A DNA stretch of 50,686 nt, from positions 1-50,686 of the forward strand of contig NZ_FYBH01000130.1 in assembly GCF_900185595.1 (NCBI RefSeq), given 5' to 3'. The stretch's first letter is position 1; every line of letters starts with the position of its first letter. The notes under the pieces were generated by a model. It was not told where the DNA came from. It made no database searches and was given only the letters and a program-made list of their open reading frames with translations. The position numbers and the translations under genes were made by a program. This document shows, in pieces, positions 27,188 to 35,649 of the stretch. This stretch comes from Calothrix rhizosoleniae SC01 (lineage in GTDB: Bacteria > Cyanobacteriota > Cyanobacteriia > Cyanobacteriales > Nostocaceae).

Positions 27188-28315
27188 ATGCGTTTAACTT
27201 CTTTAGATGTTTTTCGCGGCATTACCATTGCTGCTATGATTTTGGTGAATATGGCAAGTATTGCTGCACCCAATGTCTATGCTCCCCTAAGTCATGCACC
27301 TTGGAATGGCTGTACCCCAACAGACTTAGTGTTTCCTTTCTTTCTCTTTATCATTGGTGTCGCCATGAGTTTTTCATTGGCTAAATACACCGATAATCGA
27401 GATACAGAGGGGAAAAAAAACCCTCCCTATTGGCGTATCCTTAGGCGTGCTGCTATTCTTTTTGCCTTGGGGATATTACTCAACGGCTTTTGGAAGTATG
27501 ATTTCAGTACTATCCGGATTATGGGAGTATTACAGCGCATTAGTTTGAGCTACCTCTTCGCCTCCCTCATTATCCTCAAATTACCACGTAAAGGTCAGTG
27601 GATTGTCACCGCAGGGCTACTAATTGGTTATTGGTTAACAATGATGTACATTCCTGTTCCTGGTTATGGTGCTGGTGTGTTAACCAGGGTTGGTAATCTG
27701 GGAGCGTACATCGACAGAATGATTATTCCCCAAGCTCATTTGTACAGGGGTGATAATTTTAACTTAATGGGAGATCCTGAAGGGCTGTTTAGTACTATTC
27801 CTGCGATCGCTAGTGTGTTGATTGGTTATTTTACCGGACAATGGATACGTAGTAAAAAACAAATTAACTCGGATACTAGCATGGATTTAGTGCTGTTTGG
27901 TCTTAGTTGTTTGGTAATTGGCGGTATATGGGATTTGGCATTTCCCATGAATAAAAAACTGTGGACGAGTTCCTATGTAATTTTTACTAGTGGTTGGGCA
28001 TTATTGTTGCTTGCATCTTGTTATGAGCTAGTTGAAGTTAGGGGAGTGCGTCGTTGGAGTAAACCCTTTGAAGTGATGGGATTAAATGCTATTTCCTTAT
28101 TCGTTGCTTCTATATTGCTAATTAAAATCTTGGTTTTAACTAAAATTGGTTCTGGGGAAAAGGCTTCTCACATTTATAATTGGATTTATCAAAATCTGTT
28201 TGCATCCTGGTTAGGAGCAGTCAATGGTTCTCTATTATTTGCCATGATTACTACCTTGTTTTGGATACTGGTTGCTTATGTTATGTATCGGAAACAATGG
28301 TTTGTAAAGGTATAG
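27188..28315 (+). CDS. HGSNAT-like membrane acyltransferase (DUF5009/NagX type)
   Basis: About 375 residues from ATG 27188; the frame opens at TTG 27146, but MRLTSLDVFRGITIA is the usual family start. It has some ten transmembrane segments. The family motif RLTSLDVFRG, the conserved His and Pro-rich loop PLSHAPWNGCTPTDLVFPFF, and the helix LFIIGVAMSFSL mark the heparan-alpha-glucosaminide N-acetyltransferase-like group (COG4299). Members transfer acetyl groups across the membrane to sugars; the bacterial substrate is unclear, perhaps cell-wall amino sugars. It is a single gene. Confidence 0.88.
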   Translation: MRLTSLDVFRGITIAAMILVNMASIAAPNVYAPLSHAPWNGCTPTDLVFPFFLFIIGVAMSFSLAKYTDNRDTEGKKNPPYWRILRRAAILFALGILLNGFWKYDFSTIRIMGVLQRISLSYLFASLIILKLPRKGQWIVTAGLLIGYWLTMMYIPVPGYGAGVLTRVGNLGAYIDRMIIPQAHLYRGDNFNLMGDPEGLFSTIPAIASVLIGYFTGQWIRSKKQINSDTSMDLVLFGLSCLVIGGIWDLAFPMNKKLWTSSYVIFTSGWALLLLASCYELVEVRGVRRWSKPFEVMGLNAISLFVASILLIKILVLTKIGSGEKASHIYNWIYQNLFASWLGAVNGSLLFAMITTLFWILVAYVMYRKQWFVKV

Positions 28316-28317
28316 GG

Positions 28318-28650
28318 CTATGGGCAAGTAATGAAAACGCTTTCAGTCAACTCCAACTCACGTTCCGCCCGCAATTCCGCCGTTAGCTCCGCAAACTCAT
28401 CATCCCCTTCAAACATGCCAATAAATTCTGTCCAGGGATTATCTGCAACTTCTAGCATCAAAACCTCAATATTCGTCAACCTCGCCCTAACCTTCTCCTG
28501 TACAGCCGCGATGGCAGCCTAACGGGTTTCAGCCCATGCTACACAATCAACCAACTCTGGCATCGATGCCATAAAATGTCCCGACTCAACCCGTTCAATC
28601 AGAACATGAAGAGACATTTTATTTAAATTTGCGACGGATTGAAGATTCAT
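28318..28650 (-). pseudogene. HicB-like small protein gene broken by an in-frame TAG
   Basis: Read on the minus strand from ATG 28650, the frame gives a 110-codon protein with one stop, TAG at 28519-28521 (codon 44). Before the stop: MSLHVLIERVESGHFMASMP and CVAWAETR; after it: AAIAAVQEKVRARL, NIEVLMLEV, NPWTEFIGMFEGDDEF and AELTAELRAERELE, ending at TAG 28318. I recognise a small cyanobacterial family in which AETREAAIAAVQ is the usual text, so a Glu codon has probably become TAG. The N-terminal half resembles HicB-type antitoxins. No toxin gene adjoins. A shorter protein could still be made from internal starts. Confidence 0.75.
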
Positions 28651-28660
28651 AAATTTGGAA

Positions 28661-29740
28661 TTAATTTTCACCAATATGACTATTTTCTGCCTGTGCCAAT
28701 AACTTCGGCTTTAAATAGAGATTTTCTAGTAAGACTGCAATCCCAGCCACCCAAGGTGGAATAATTAAAGCCCCCAGAATCCCTAAAACTTGAGTTCCTC
28801 CCAATACTGCTAAAAGTTGATATAAAGGGTGAACTCGCGCTGAAGAACCAACCAATAAGGGGTCAAGTACATAAGTTTCGACATTTTGGATAATCACAAA
28901 CAATAGGAATACCCATAAAAATGTCCACCCACCTAGGGGAATAGCAACAATTAATGCCGGAATTGCACCTAATACTGGTCCAATGAAGGGGATTAAGTTG
29001 GTAAATCCAGCAATTACCCCCAAAGCTAAGGCAAACTCTGATAATCCTAAAATACTTAACCCTAGGGTAATTACAACCCCCAAAATAGCTGATACTAATA
29101 CTCTACCTTGAATATAACCCCCCATGCGCCGAGAAATGGGTGTAACTTGCTCTGCAAGACGCATATCCCAAGGTTGGGGAAACAGGTTTACCAAACCACT
29201 AATCAAAGTTGTGCTTCCAGCAACCATGTAGCCAGAAATCACCACAGCAAAAATTATATTGAGAACCCCACCTACAATACCAAAGGTCAAATCAAATGAA
29301 CTAACTAGGAGTTTTTGGCTGGAACGTAGCACAAAATTAATAAAGCCTTGGATATCAAAGAATCGCTCAATGGATTCTATTTGATTGACACCCATTCGCA
29401 AAGCTAAAGCTTCGGATGTACTGCGTAAATTATCGAGATAAATGGGTAGTTTACGAAGTAATCGCTGGATTTGCTCGGAAACAGAAGGACCAATCAGCAA
29501 ACCCATGCCAATTAACCCAGAGATTAGAGTAATATATACCACAATCACACCGAGCCAACGGGGTAGGCGTAATTTTTTTTCGGCTGCACTGACTATGGGC
29601 GAAATCGCTGCGGCTAGAACTACGGCAATCATTAAACTTAATAACAGGCTTCTTAATTGCCACAGTAATAATACGACTAAGCCTGTAGCAATAATTAGCA
29701 GTAAATCAACAAGGGAAACCCCTTTATTTTCAAAAGACAT
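28661..29740 (-). CDS. AI-2E family transporter (TqsA/PerM-like)
   Basis: 359 residues with seven to eight hydrophobic segments, including LLLIIATGLVVLLLWQL, LGVIVVYITLISGLIGMGLL and the family block GVIAGFTNLIPFIGPVLGAI followed by LGGWTFLWVFLLFVIIQNVE. The motif TNLIPFIGP and the C-terminal VLGILGALIIPPWVAGIAV identify the AI-2E exporter/PerM superfamily. Members have been linked to signal export or Na+/H+ exchange; the substrate here is unknown. It lies 23 bp after the cysS stop on the same strand and may be co-transcribed with it. Confidence 0.9.
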   Translation of the reverse strand: MSFENKGVSLVDLLLIIATGLVVLLLWQLRSLLLSLMIAVVLAAAISPIVSAAEKKLRLPRWLGVIVVYITLISGLIGMGLLIGPSVSEQIQRLLRKLPIYLDNLRSTSEALALRMGVNQIESIERFFDIQGFINFVLRSSQKLLVSSFDLTFGIVGGVLNIIFAVVISGYMVAGSTTLISGLVNLFPQPWDMRLAEQVTPISRRMGGYIQGRVLVSAILGVVITLGLSILGLSEFALALGVIAGFTNLIPFIGPVLGAIPALIVAIPLGGWTFLWVFLLFVIIQNVETYVLDPLLVGSSARVHPLYQLLAVLGGTQVLGILGALIIPPWVAGIAVLLENLYLKPKLLAQAENSHIGEN

Positions 29741-29763
29741 ATGCTAGTTCAAATTTATAATTC

Positions 29764-31230
29764 CTACTCACGATGCCATCTTGTTCCTTCCTTGCTATCA
29801 ATTAAGGTAATCCCTTGGGCTTTTAACTCATCTCGAATGCGATCGCTTTCGGCAAAGTTCTTATTTTTACGTGCTTCTTGCCTTTGCTGAATTAAAGCCT
29901 CAATCTCTATATCACTTAATCCATCGGTTTGGGAAGTTTCTGATTCCTGGGTTGCTTCTAAACCCAACACTTGAGCTAGGGTAACTAAAGTATGCCATTG
30001 TTGATGTAATTCTATTGAATCAGTCTGGGTTTTACCTTCATGCACCAAAATATTACCCTCCCGTCGGAGCTCCTTGGCTAGCTCAAACAATACCGCCAAA
30101 CCCCCCGTAAAATTAAAGTCATCATCTCCAAACTCTGCAAACCTTTCCATTACTTCCGGAATCAGGGATGGAGAATCTTGTGACCAACCGAGTTGTTTCC
30201 CGTACTGGAAACCAAATAACAAACCTTCCTTGAGGGTTTTCCAGCTATTTTCCGCAGTTGCGATCGCTTCATTGGTAAAATCTAAAGGCTTACGGTAATG
30301 AGCCTGTAATACGAACAATCGTACTACCATTGGCTCAACAGGTTGGGGATGCATAGACCATTTCCCATCCAGTAAATCTCGGATAGTAATAAAATTCCCC
30401 AAAGACTTGGACATTTTTTGTCCATCCACCATCACCATGCCATTGTGCATCCAATACCTGGCTAAGGGTTTGTTCATAGCCGCTTCCGACTGAGCAATTT
30501 CATTTTCATGGTGGGGAAATACCAAATCTCCCCCACCACCATGGATATCAATGGTGTCCCCCAATTTTGAGCGAATCATCGCCGAACATTCAATATGCCA
30601 TCCCGGACGACCCTTACCCCAAGGAGAATCCCAAGCAGGTTCCCCAGGCTTTGCAGCTTTCCAGAGGGCAAAATCAAAGGGGTGCCGCTTTTTGACAGCT
30701 TCTCCATCCCCAGCATCTACCCTACCACTAGCCCCGGCTTGCATTTGTTCGAGTTCCCTACCGGAGAGCTTCCCGTAACTGGGGAACCGTTCTACCTGAT
30801 AATACACATCACCGTTCACCGCATAGGCGTAACCTGTGGCTTCCAGAGTCTGAATTAAAGCATGGATTTCAGCAATATGTCCTGTAACACGGGGATATTC
30901 ATCCGCATCCGTCACATTTAACCGTCGGATATCCTCAAAATAGGCATCAATAAAGCGATTTGACACCTCCTCCATTGTTGAGCCTTGCTCTTTGGCACGA
31001 TTGAGAATTTTATCGTCAATATCGGTAAAATTTTGAATGTAGTGCACATCGTAACCACGCCACTTTAAATATTGGCGAATGGTATCCCAGACAATATAAG
31101 AACGAGCATGACCCAAGTGGCAATAATCATACACCGTCACACCACAGCAATACATCTTAACTTTTCCCGGTTCGACTGTTGTAAAAGGTTCTTGGCGACG
31201 GGATAGGGTATTGTAAACTGTTAGGGTCAT
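29764..31230 (-). CDS. cysS: Cysteinyl-tRNA synthetase
   Basis: 488 residues from the second methionine (MTLTVYNTLSRRQE); a start two codons earlier is possible. A class I synthetase that charges tRNA-Cys. The zinc-binding YCCGVTVYDYCHLGHAR includes the HIGH-like HLGH; the KMSKS loop is present as GQKMSKSLGN; the zinc/His motif PGWHIECSAM and the GGGGDLVFPHHENEIAQSEA segment (given in part) are intact. The C-terminal DALR region ends in IEALIQQRQEARKNKNFAES. It is followed closely by the AI-2E transporter and diverges from the COG0523 gene. Confidence 0.96.
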   Translation of the reverse strand: MTLTVYNTLSRRQEPFTTVEPGKVKMYCCGVTVYDYCHLGHARSYIVWDTIRQYLKWRGYDVHYIQNFTDIDDKILNRAKEQGSTMEEVSNRFIDAYFEDIRRLNVTDADEYPRVTGHIAEIHALIQTLEATGYAYAVNGDVYYQVERFPSYGKLSGRELEQMQAGASGRVDAGDGEAVKKRHPFDFALWKAAKPGEPAWDSPWGKGRPGWHIECSAMIRSKLGDTIDIHGGGGDLVFPHHENEIAQSEAAMNKPLARYWMHNGMVMVDGQKMSKSLGNFITIRDLLDGKWSMHPQPVEPMVVRLFVLQAHYRKPLDFTNEAIATAENSWKTLKEGLLFGFQYGKQLGWSQDSPSLIPEVMERFAEFGDDDFNFTGGLAVLFELAKELRREGNILVHEGKTQTDSIELHQQWHTLVTLAQVLGLEATQESETSQTDGLSDIEIEALIQQRQEARKNKNFAESDRIRDELKAQGITLIDSKEGTRWHRE

Positions 31231-31368
31231 AACCAAATAAGTCTCAAATACGGGGATTAAGTAATAATAGTTTTAAGCAGCTGGGATAAAATACCAGCAA
31301 TCCCTATGCTAGAGTGTTCTGGACTCTGTGCGCTACACTTTTAGCTTTTATTTTTTGATAGCAGCACC

Positions 31369-32487
31369 ATGCAATCAGCAGTTACTTCCGATTCTCAAGC
31401 AATAGATGCCCCGAAACAGGGCTTACCAGTGACAATTATCACTGGATTTCTCGGTAGTGGTAAAACAACTCTCCTTAATCATATCCTGAGTAACCAACAG
31501 GGTTTAAAGACCGCCGTTTTAGTGAATGAATTTGGCGAAATTGGCATCGACAATGAATTAATCGTCTCCACTGATGAAAATATGGTGGAGTTGAATAATG
31601 GCTGTATCTGCTGCACCATTAATAATGATTTAGTTGATGCAGTTTACAAAGTTTTAGAACGCCGAGAAAATATAGATTATTTGGTGGTAGAAACCACGGG
31701 ACTTGCTGATCCCCTACCAGTAGCCATGACATTCCTCAGCTCTGAATTGCGGGATTTAACTCGTCTGGATTCCATTGTTACCATTGTCGATGCAGCCAAC
31801 TATAGTTTAGATTTATTTAATTCCCAAGCTGCCCACAGTCAAATTGCCTATGGAGATGTGATTATTCTCAATAAGGCTGATTTGGTGAATGAAGCAAATT
31901 TAGACCTGTTGGAAGTCAAAATTAGGGATGTGAAGGAAGGGGCGAGAATTCTTCGCACTACTAATTCTCAAGTTTCTTTACCGTTAATTCTCAGCGTGGG
32001 TTTGTTTGAGTCAGATAAGTATTTTGACTCAGAAGAAGCACACACACACGAACACCATGATCATCATCACCATGATGACCACGATCATTCCGAATGTGAT
32101 CATGACCATCATGATCATCACGATCATCATCACCACGAACACCATCATGACCATTCCCACCATTTGGAAAATGATGGCTTTACTTCCATATCCTTTGAGA
32201 GTGATAAACCTTTTTCAATTAGAAAGTTTCAGTATTTCTTAGATAACCAACTACCAGAAACAGTCTTCCGTGGTAAAGGAATTATGTGGTTTGATGAAAG
32301 TCCCCAACGGCATATTTTCCACCTTTGTGGTAAACGCTTTACTCTGGATGATGATGAGTGGAAAAGTGAAAAGAAAAATCAGTTGGTGCTAATTGGTCAG
32401 AATTTAGACCACGGTAAGTTATACGAACAACTAGAACACTGTATTTGTCCTCCTTCCGTCAATCGTGGAGAAGGGTTTGGTAAATAG
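31369..32487 (+). CDS. COG0523 (CobW/ZNG) metallochaperone GTPase with His-rich loop
   Basis: 372 residues. G3E-family GTPase: Walker A GFLGSGKT (26-33), the metal site C79-x-C81-C82 in GCICC, and the guanine motif NKAD (167-170). Residues ~223-264 are an extraordinary His/Asp run with roughly 25 histidines, a likely Zn/Ni/Co reservoir. The C-terminal CobW_C domain (GIMWFDESPQRHIFHLCGKR) is complete. Members deliver metal to target enzymes under shortage. I looked for a Zur-type palindrome upstream and did not see one. It diverges from cysS, with a 138-bp shared region. Confidence 0.93.
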   Translation: MQSAVTSDSQAIDAPKQGLPVTIITGFLGSGKTTLLNHILSNQQGLKTAVLVNEFGEIGIDNELIVSTDENMVELNNGCICCTINNDLVDAVYKVLERRENIDYLVVETTGLADPLPVAMTFLSSELRDLTRLDSIVTIVDAANYSLDLFNSQAAHSQIAYGDVIILNKADLVNEANLDLLEVKIRDVKEGARILRTTNSQVSLPLILSVGLFESDKYFDSEEAHTHEHHDHHHHDDHDHSECDHDHHDHHDHHHHEHHHDHSHHLENDGFTSISFESDKPFSIRKFQYFLDNQLPETVFRGKGIMWFDESPQRHIFHLCGKRFTLDDDEWKSEKKNQLVLIGQNLDHGKLYEQLEHCICPPSVNRGEGFGK

Positions 32488-32492
32488 ATAAA

Positions 32493-32677
32493 CAGGAGGG
32501 AAGGAGTGGAAGAGGGAAGAAGGGAAGAAGGGAAAGAGAGAAGGAGGGAAAGAGAGAAGGAGGGAAGGAGAGGAAGAGGGAAGGAATTTTTAGATTATAA
32601 TTCCTAAAATTAATAGATACACATTCACTCCATCACTCCCTCACTCCCTCACTCCCCCACTCCATCACTCTCCTATC
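32493..32677. repeat. Polypurine tract followed by polypyrimidine tract
   Basis: About 32493-32586 is almost pure purine (GAAGGGAA/GAGAGAAGGAGG units), then after 40 bp, 32626-32669 is an almost pure pyrimidine run of CACTCCCT units ending just before the dtd ATG. The two tracts can pair in part (GGAGTG with CACTCC). The dtd start therefore lacks a purine Shine-Dalgarno. Confidence 0.75.
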
Positions 32678-33121
32678 ATGCGTGTAGTAATCCAAAGAGT
32701 AAAATCATCACAAGTCACTGTTAACGGTGAAATTATTGGCAAAATTGGACGAGGACTAAACTTACTCGTCGGTATTTCTGATAAGGATACTGAAACCGAA
32801 CTGGACTGGATGGCACGTAAATGTCTAGAATTGCGACTATTCTCAGAATCAGAAAGTGATAGCCGTTGGCAAAAATCTATACAAGAAATTCAGGGAGAAT
32901 TACTAGTTATAAGTCAATTTACTCTCTACGGTGATTGTCGTAAAGGTCGTCGTCCATCCTTTGACCGTTCTGCCAATCCCCAAATCGCAGAAGACTTATA
33001 TAACAGCTTTATTAGCAAATTACAACTTAGCGGTTTAAAGGTAGAAACAGGTCAGTTTGGGGCAATGATGGAAGTTGCGATCGCCAATGATGGCCCTGTA
33101 ACTTTAATACTGGAAAAATAA
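32678..33121 (+). CDS. dtd: D-aminoacyl-tRNA deacylase
   Basis: 147 residues, the exact length of the family. It hydrolyses D-amino acids (and glycine mischarged on tRNA-Ala) from tRNA. The opening [18 protein letters not shown], the SQFTLYGD motif and [10 protein letters not shown], and the Gly-cisPro motif in [11 protein letters not shown] that enforces chirality are all present. The upstream sequence is a polypyrimidine repeat with no Shine-Dalgarno. psb28 follows on the same strand after 100 bp. Confidence 0.96.
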   Translation: MRVVIQRVKSSQVTVNGEIIGKIGRGLNLLVGISDKDTETELDWMARKCLELRLFSESESDSRWQKSIQEIQGELLVISQFTLYGDCRKGRRPSFDRSANPQIAEDLYNSFISKLQLSGLKVETGQFGAMMEVAIANDGPVTLILEK

Positions 33122-33221
33122 ATATATACGAAAACTGTAATACATATCAAATTGCTCATTATGTACCAAATAATGAGAAAATGTTAGTTTAAACATTACA
33201 AAACTTTAAGATAGTTACATT

Positions 33222-33557
33222 ATGGCAAAAATTCAGTTTACTAGAGGTATTGACGAAAAAGTAGTTCCGGATGTACGTTTAACAAGATCCCGCAGTGGTG
33301 ACACTGGTACAGCAAAATTCATTTTTCAAAATCCCAACGCCTTAGACAAAAATAGTACCGAAGAAATTACCGGTATGTACATGATTGATGAAGAAGGAGA
33401 AATTATTACCCGTGAAGTTAAGGGTAAGTTCATTAATGGTAAGCCAGAAATAATAGAAGCAACTTATTTAATGAAGTCCACAGATGAATGGGATCGCTTT
33501 ATGCGGTTTATGAATCGGTATGCAGAAGAAAATGATTTGGGATTAAGCAAGTCTTAA
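33222..33557 (+). CDS. psb28: Photosystem II assembly protein Psb28
   Basis: 111 residues, typical for Psb28-1. The protein binds the cytoplasmic face of PSII assembly intermediates (with CP47/RC47 complexes) and protects them before oxygen-evolving activity is established. Family text is clear: [44 protein letters not shown] and [13 protein letters not shown]. It marks the organism as an oxygenic phototroph. It appears to have its own promoter in the 100-bp gap after dtd. Confidence 0.97.
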   Translation: MAKIQFTRGIDEKVVPDVRLTRSRSGDTGTAKFIFQNPNALDKNSTEEITGMYMIDEEGEIITREVKGKFINGKPEIIEATYLMKSTDEWDRFMRFMNRYAEENDLGLSKS

Positions 33558-33584
33558 AGAAGTTCATAGTTAATAGTCAGTAGT

Positions 33585-33660
33585 CAGGAAGAGGCAGGGG
33601 AGCAGGGAGCAGGGAGCTCTTAGCAGGGGAGAAACCCCATACATGAATATAGGGGCTTGT
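33585..33660 (+). repeat. STRR (GGGAGCA)n with conserved flank
   Basis: GAAGAGGCAGGGGAGCAGGG begins a heptamer run, followed by GAGAAACCCCATACATGAAT and ATAGGGGCTTGTATTC. The same order occurs at 36874-36955, and in reverse at 16779-16827. It lies between psb28 and the moaB pseudogene. Confidence 0.8.
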
Positions 33661-33754
33661 ATTCTTTTGTTTTTCGACCAGTATTTCTACTTGCTTTTTC
33701 TGGCTACGCTATTTTTTGGTACCATCTTATCCTAACTAATTTTAGAAGTTGCTG

Positions 33755-34264
33755 ATGTCACATCTTCCTCATCCCAATACATCAGAAATATCCGCAAAAT
33801 GTGCTGTTATTACCGTTAGCGACACCAGAACGCCAGCAACAGATAAAAGCGGTCAACTAATTCAACAATTACTTGGCAATGGCAATCATGCCGTGAGACA
33901 GTACGAAATTTTACCTGATGAACCAGTCCAAATTCAACAACAGCTAGAAATTATAGGTACAAATCCAGGAATAGATGTTGTAATTTTTAATGGTGGTACT
34001 GGCATTGCTCCCAGAGATACTACTTATGATGCCATTGAGAAATTACTAGAAAAAGTTTTACCTGGATTTGGAGAGATATTTCGTTCCTTAAGTTATCAAG
34101 AGATTGGCTCTCGTGCGCTCGCATCCCGTGCTGTTGCTGGGGTATATCGAGGTAAATGAATCTTTTCGGTTCCCGGTTCTAGTAATGCTGTGAGGTTAGC
34201 AATGGAAAAATTGATATTACCAGAACTGACACATTTACTTAGCCAATTAAATCAAAATTCATAA
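33755..34264 (+). pseudogene. moaB: MoaB/MogA-like molybdopterin gene interrupted by TGA
   Basis: The intact part (33755-34156) reads as a MoaB/MogA protein: KCAVITVSDTRTPATDKSGQ, VVIFNGGTGIAPRDTTYDAI, LPGFGEIFRSLSYQEIGSRA. After VAGVYRGK a TGA (34157-34159) occurs, and the same frame continues with the normal family C-terminus, [18 protein letters not shown] and ILPELTHLL, to TAA 34262-34264. Homologues have a hydrophobic residue at the TGA position, so one base change (TTA to TGA) explains it. The motif lost, PGSxNAV, is part of the MPT/AMP site, so a truncated product is probably inactive. A sequencing error is possible. ATG 33755 is taken as start. Confidence 0.85.
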
Positions 34265-34339
34265 ACGATGAGGATTATCAAACAATTTCAATAGTTATAA
34301 TTGTTTGTATAAAGATGGGCAGCCATTGGGTTGATGAAG

Positions 34340-34735
34340 GGTTATCTCTTTGACATCCTCACCGGGATAAAGCCGTGGTGATTCCCAAATATCACTATTT
34401 GGGTTCCTGTTTCTTCGCAACCGCCGCCACTCACAAGGAGATTTGGTTTTATGTTCGCTCCACAGGCTGTAACGGTGTGCCCCACCGCCATATGCATGGA
34501 AACTCGACAAAGAAGTTCTCATATATTTTTATTGATTCAAGGGATGGTTATTCCCATTGCCCTATCCTCTTTTCCCGGTCTACCGATTTTTCTGCGCCGT
34601 TGCATTTTATGCAAACTTTGGTGTTAGGCTTTATGTCTCCTATGCGCTTCGCGCAGGCTTCGCCAACGTCTCGGGTGGGCCGTTGACCATGTTAATCATA
34701 CCATGCAAAGCCGTGCTAAAAGCACGGGGTTTTAG
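34340..34735 (-). mobile_element. Remnant of an IS200/IS605-type element
   Basis: About 400 bp between moaB and the DUF1338 gene. One end has the hairpin CCGTGCT-AAA-AGCACGG (34711-34727); the other reads, on the minus strand, ...ATCACCACGGCTTTATCCCG followed by GTGAGGATGTCAA (about 34351-34385), like right ends of cyanobacterial IS605 elements with a decayed hairpin. Between them a minus-strand frame (34295-34522, ending past the element) looks like a scrambled TnpB C-terminus (WESPRL). Also inside is the palindrome-rich CGCTTCGCGCAGGCTTCGCC (about 34648-34667). No transposase domain survives. Identification is by eye. Confidence 0.5.
34711..34727. repeat. Terminal hairpin of the IS605-like remnant
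   Basis: A 7-bp perfect stem CCGTGCT / AGCACGG with a 3-nt loop. Hairpins of this kind next to the ends are recognised by TnpA of IS200/IS605 elements. Confidence 0.7.
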
Positions 34736-34749
34736 ACCCAGGAATTTTG

Positions 34750-35649
34750 ATGAAACCAGAAATTGCTCGTTATCTTTGGGAATTACTGTGGCAAGAATAC
34801 AGCAGTCGGGTTAGTTATGCCCGGATTTATCAAGAAATGATTACTGCTGCGGGTGGTACTATTGCCAATGATCATATTGCCTTGCGTTCCTTGCGTCTTC
34901 ATATAGATAGTCCCCAAGGTCAAGTTAAATTGGGTATAGAATATCTAGATGCGATCGCTCATTTTCTCGGTTATTCAGCCCAAGGGGAGTATTTTTTCCC
35001 AGATACCCATTTGTACGCTCGCCACTATCGCCATCCCCAGCAAGCAGAATGGGATTTACCAAAGTTATTTATCAGTGAGTTGATTGTGGAAGAATTACCA
35101 CAACGTACTCAAGAATTAATTAAGTCAACAGTATCTAGTTTTACTCCCACCCATTTGCCAAGAACTGATACTTCAACACCCGTAGAAATTTCCCGACAAT
35201 TACAACCAATCTTTAAACGTCCTTGGCGCGCTCCCCGGCATTCTGTTGTAGAAGAGGTAAATACAATCACTCAGTACGGTGCTTGGGTACTGCTACATGG
35301 TTACGCTGTTAACCACTTTACTGGTTATGTCAATCATCAACAGACTTCTCAATACCCTGATATTGAAGCTACAGTTAGTGGTTTAGGGAAATTGGGTATA
35401 CCCATGAAGGAAAAAATTGAAGGTAGTGAGACTGTAGGCTTGCGACAAACTGCTACCCATGCAGTTACAGAAATGGTAACAGTATTAGATGATGCTACGG
35501 GTAAAGAAAAACAAATTCCCTGGACTTATGCTTATTATGAAATTGCCCAGCGTTACATGGTAAAAACTGAAACTGGAAAAGAGGAGCTTTTTGATGGTTT
35601 TTTAGGCAGAAGTGCCCAACAATTATTTGAGATGACTCGTATGGTCTAA
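34750..35649 (+). CDS. DUF1338 protein (2-oxoadipate dioxygenase/decarboxylase-like)
   Basis: 299 residues from ATG 34750 (TTG 34747 also in frame). The DUF1338 family includes HglS/YdcJ, a non-haem iron enzyme converting 2-oxoadipate to 2-hydroxyglutarate in lysine breakdown. Likely metal ligands are the His in TIANDHIALRSL, the His in LHGYAVNHFTGYVNH and the Glu in YAYYEIAQRYM. Other conserved text is FPDTHLYARHYRHPQQ and RQTATHAVTE. It is a short form compared with the ~450-residue proteobacterial HglS. Its last 27 bases overlap the 3' end of the convergent CBS gene. Confidence 0.85.
   Translation: MKPEIARYLWELLWQEYSSRVSYARIYQEMITAAGGTIANDHIALRSLRLHIDSPQGQVKLGIEYLDAIAHFLGYSAQGEYFFPDTHLYARHYRHPQQAEWDLPKLFISELIVEELPQRTQELIKSTVSSFTPTHLPRTDTSTPVEISRQLQPIFKRPWRAPRHSVVEEVNTITQYGAWVLLHGYAVNHFTGYVNHQQTSQYPDIEATVSGLGKLGIPMKEKIEGSETVGLRQTATHAVTEMVTVLDDATGKEKQIPWTYAYYEIAQRYMVKTETGKEELFDGFLGRSAQQLFEMTRMV

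Noticed and set aside
28331-28522. 63-codon plus-strand open frame
   Set aside because: It is the antisense shadow of the HicB-like pseudogene on the minus strand.
32006-32242. Ile/Met/Thr-rich plus-strand frame
   Set aside because: Out-of-frame reading of the His-rich repeat in the COG0523 gene.
34557-34814. Plus-strand open frames across the IS605-like remnant
   Set aside because: They cross the remnant's end hairpin and run into the DUF1338 gene in another frame.
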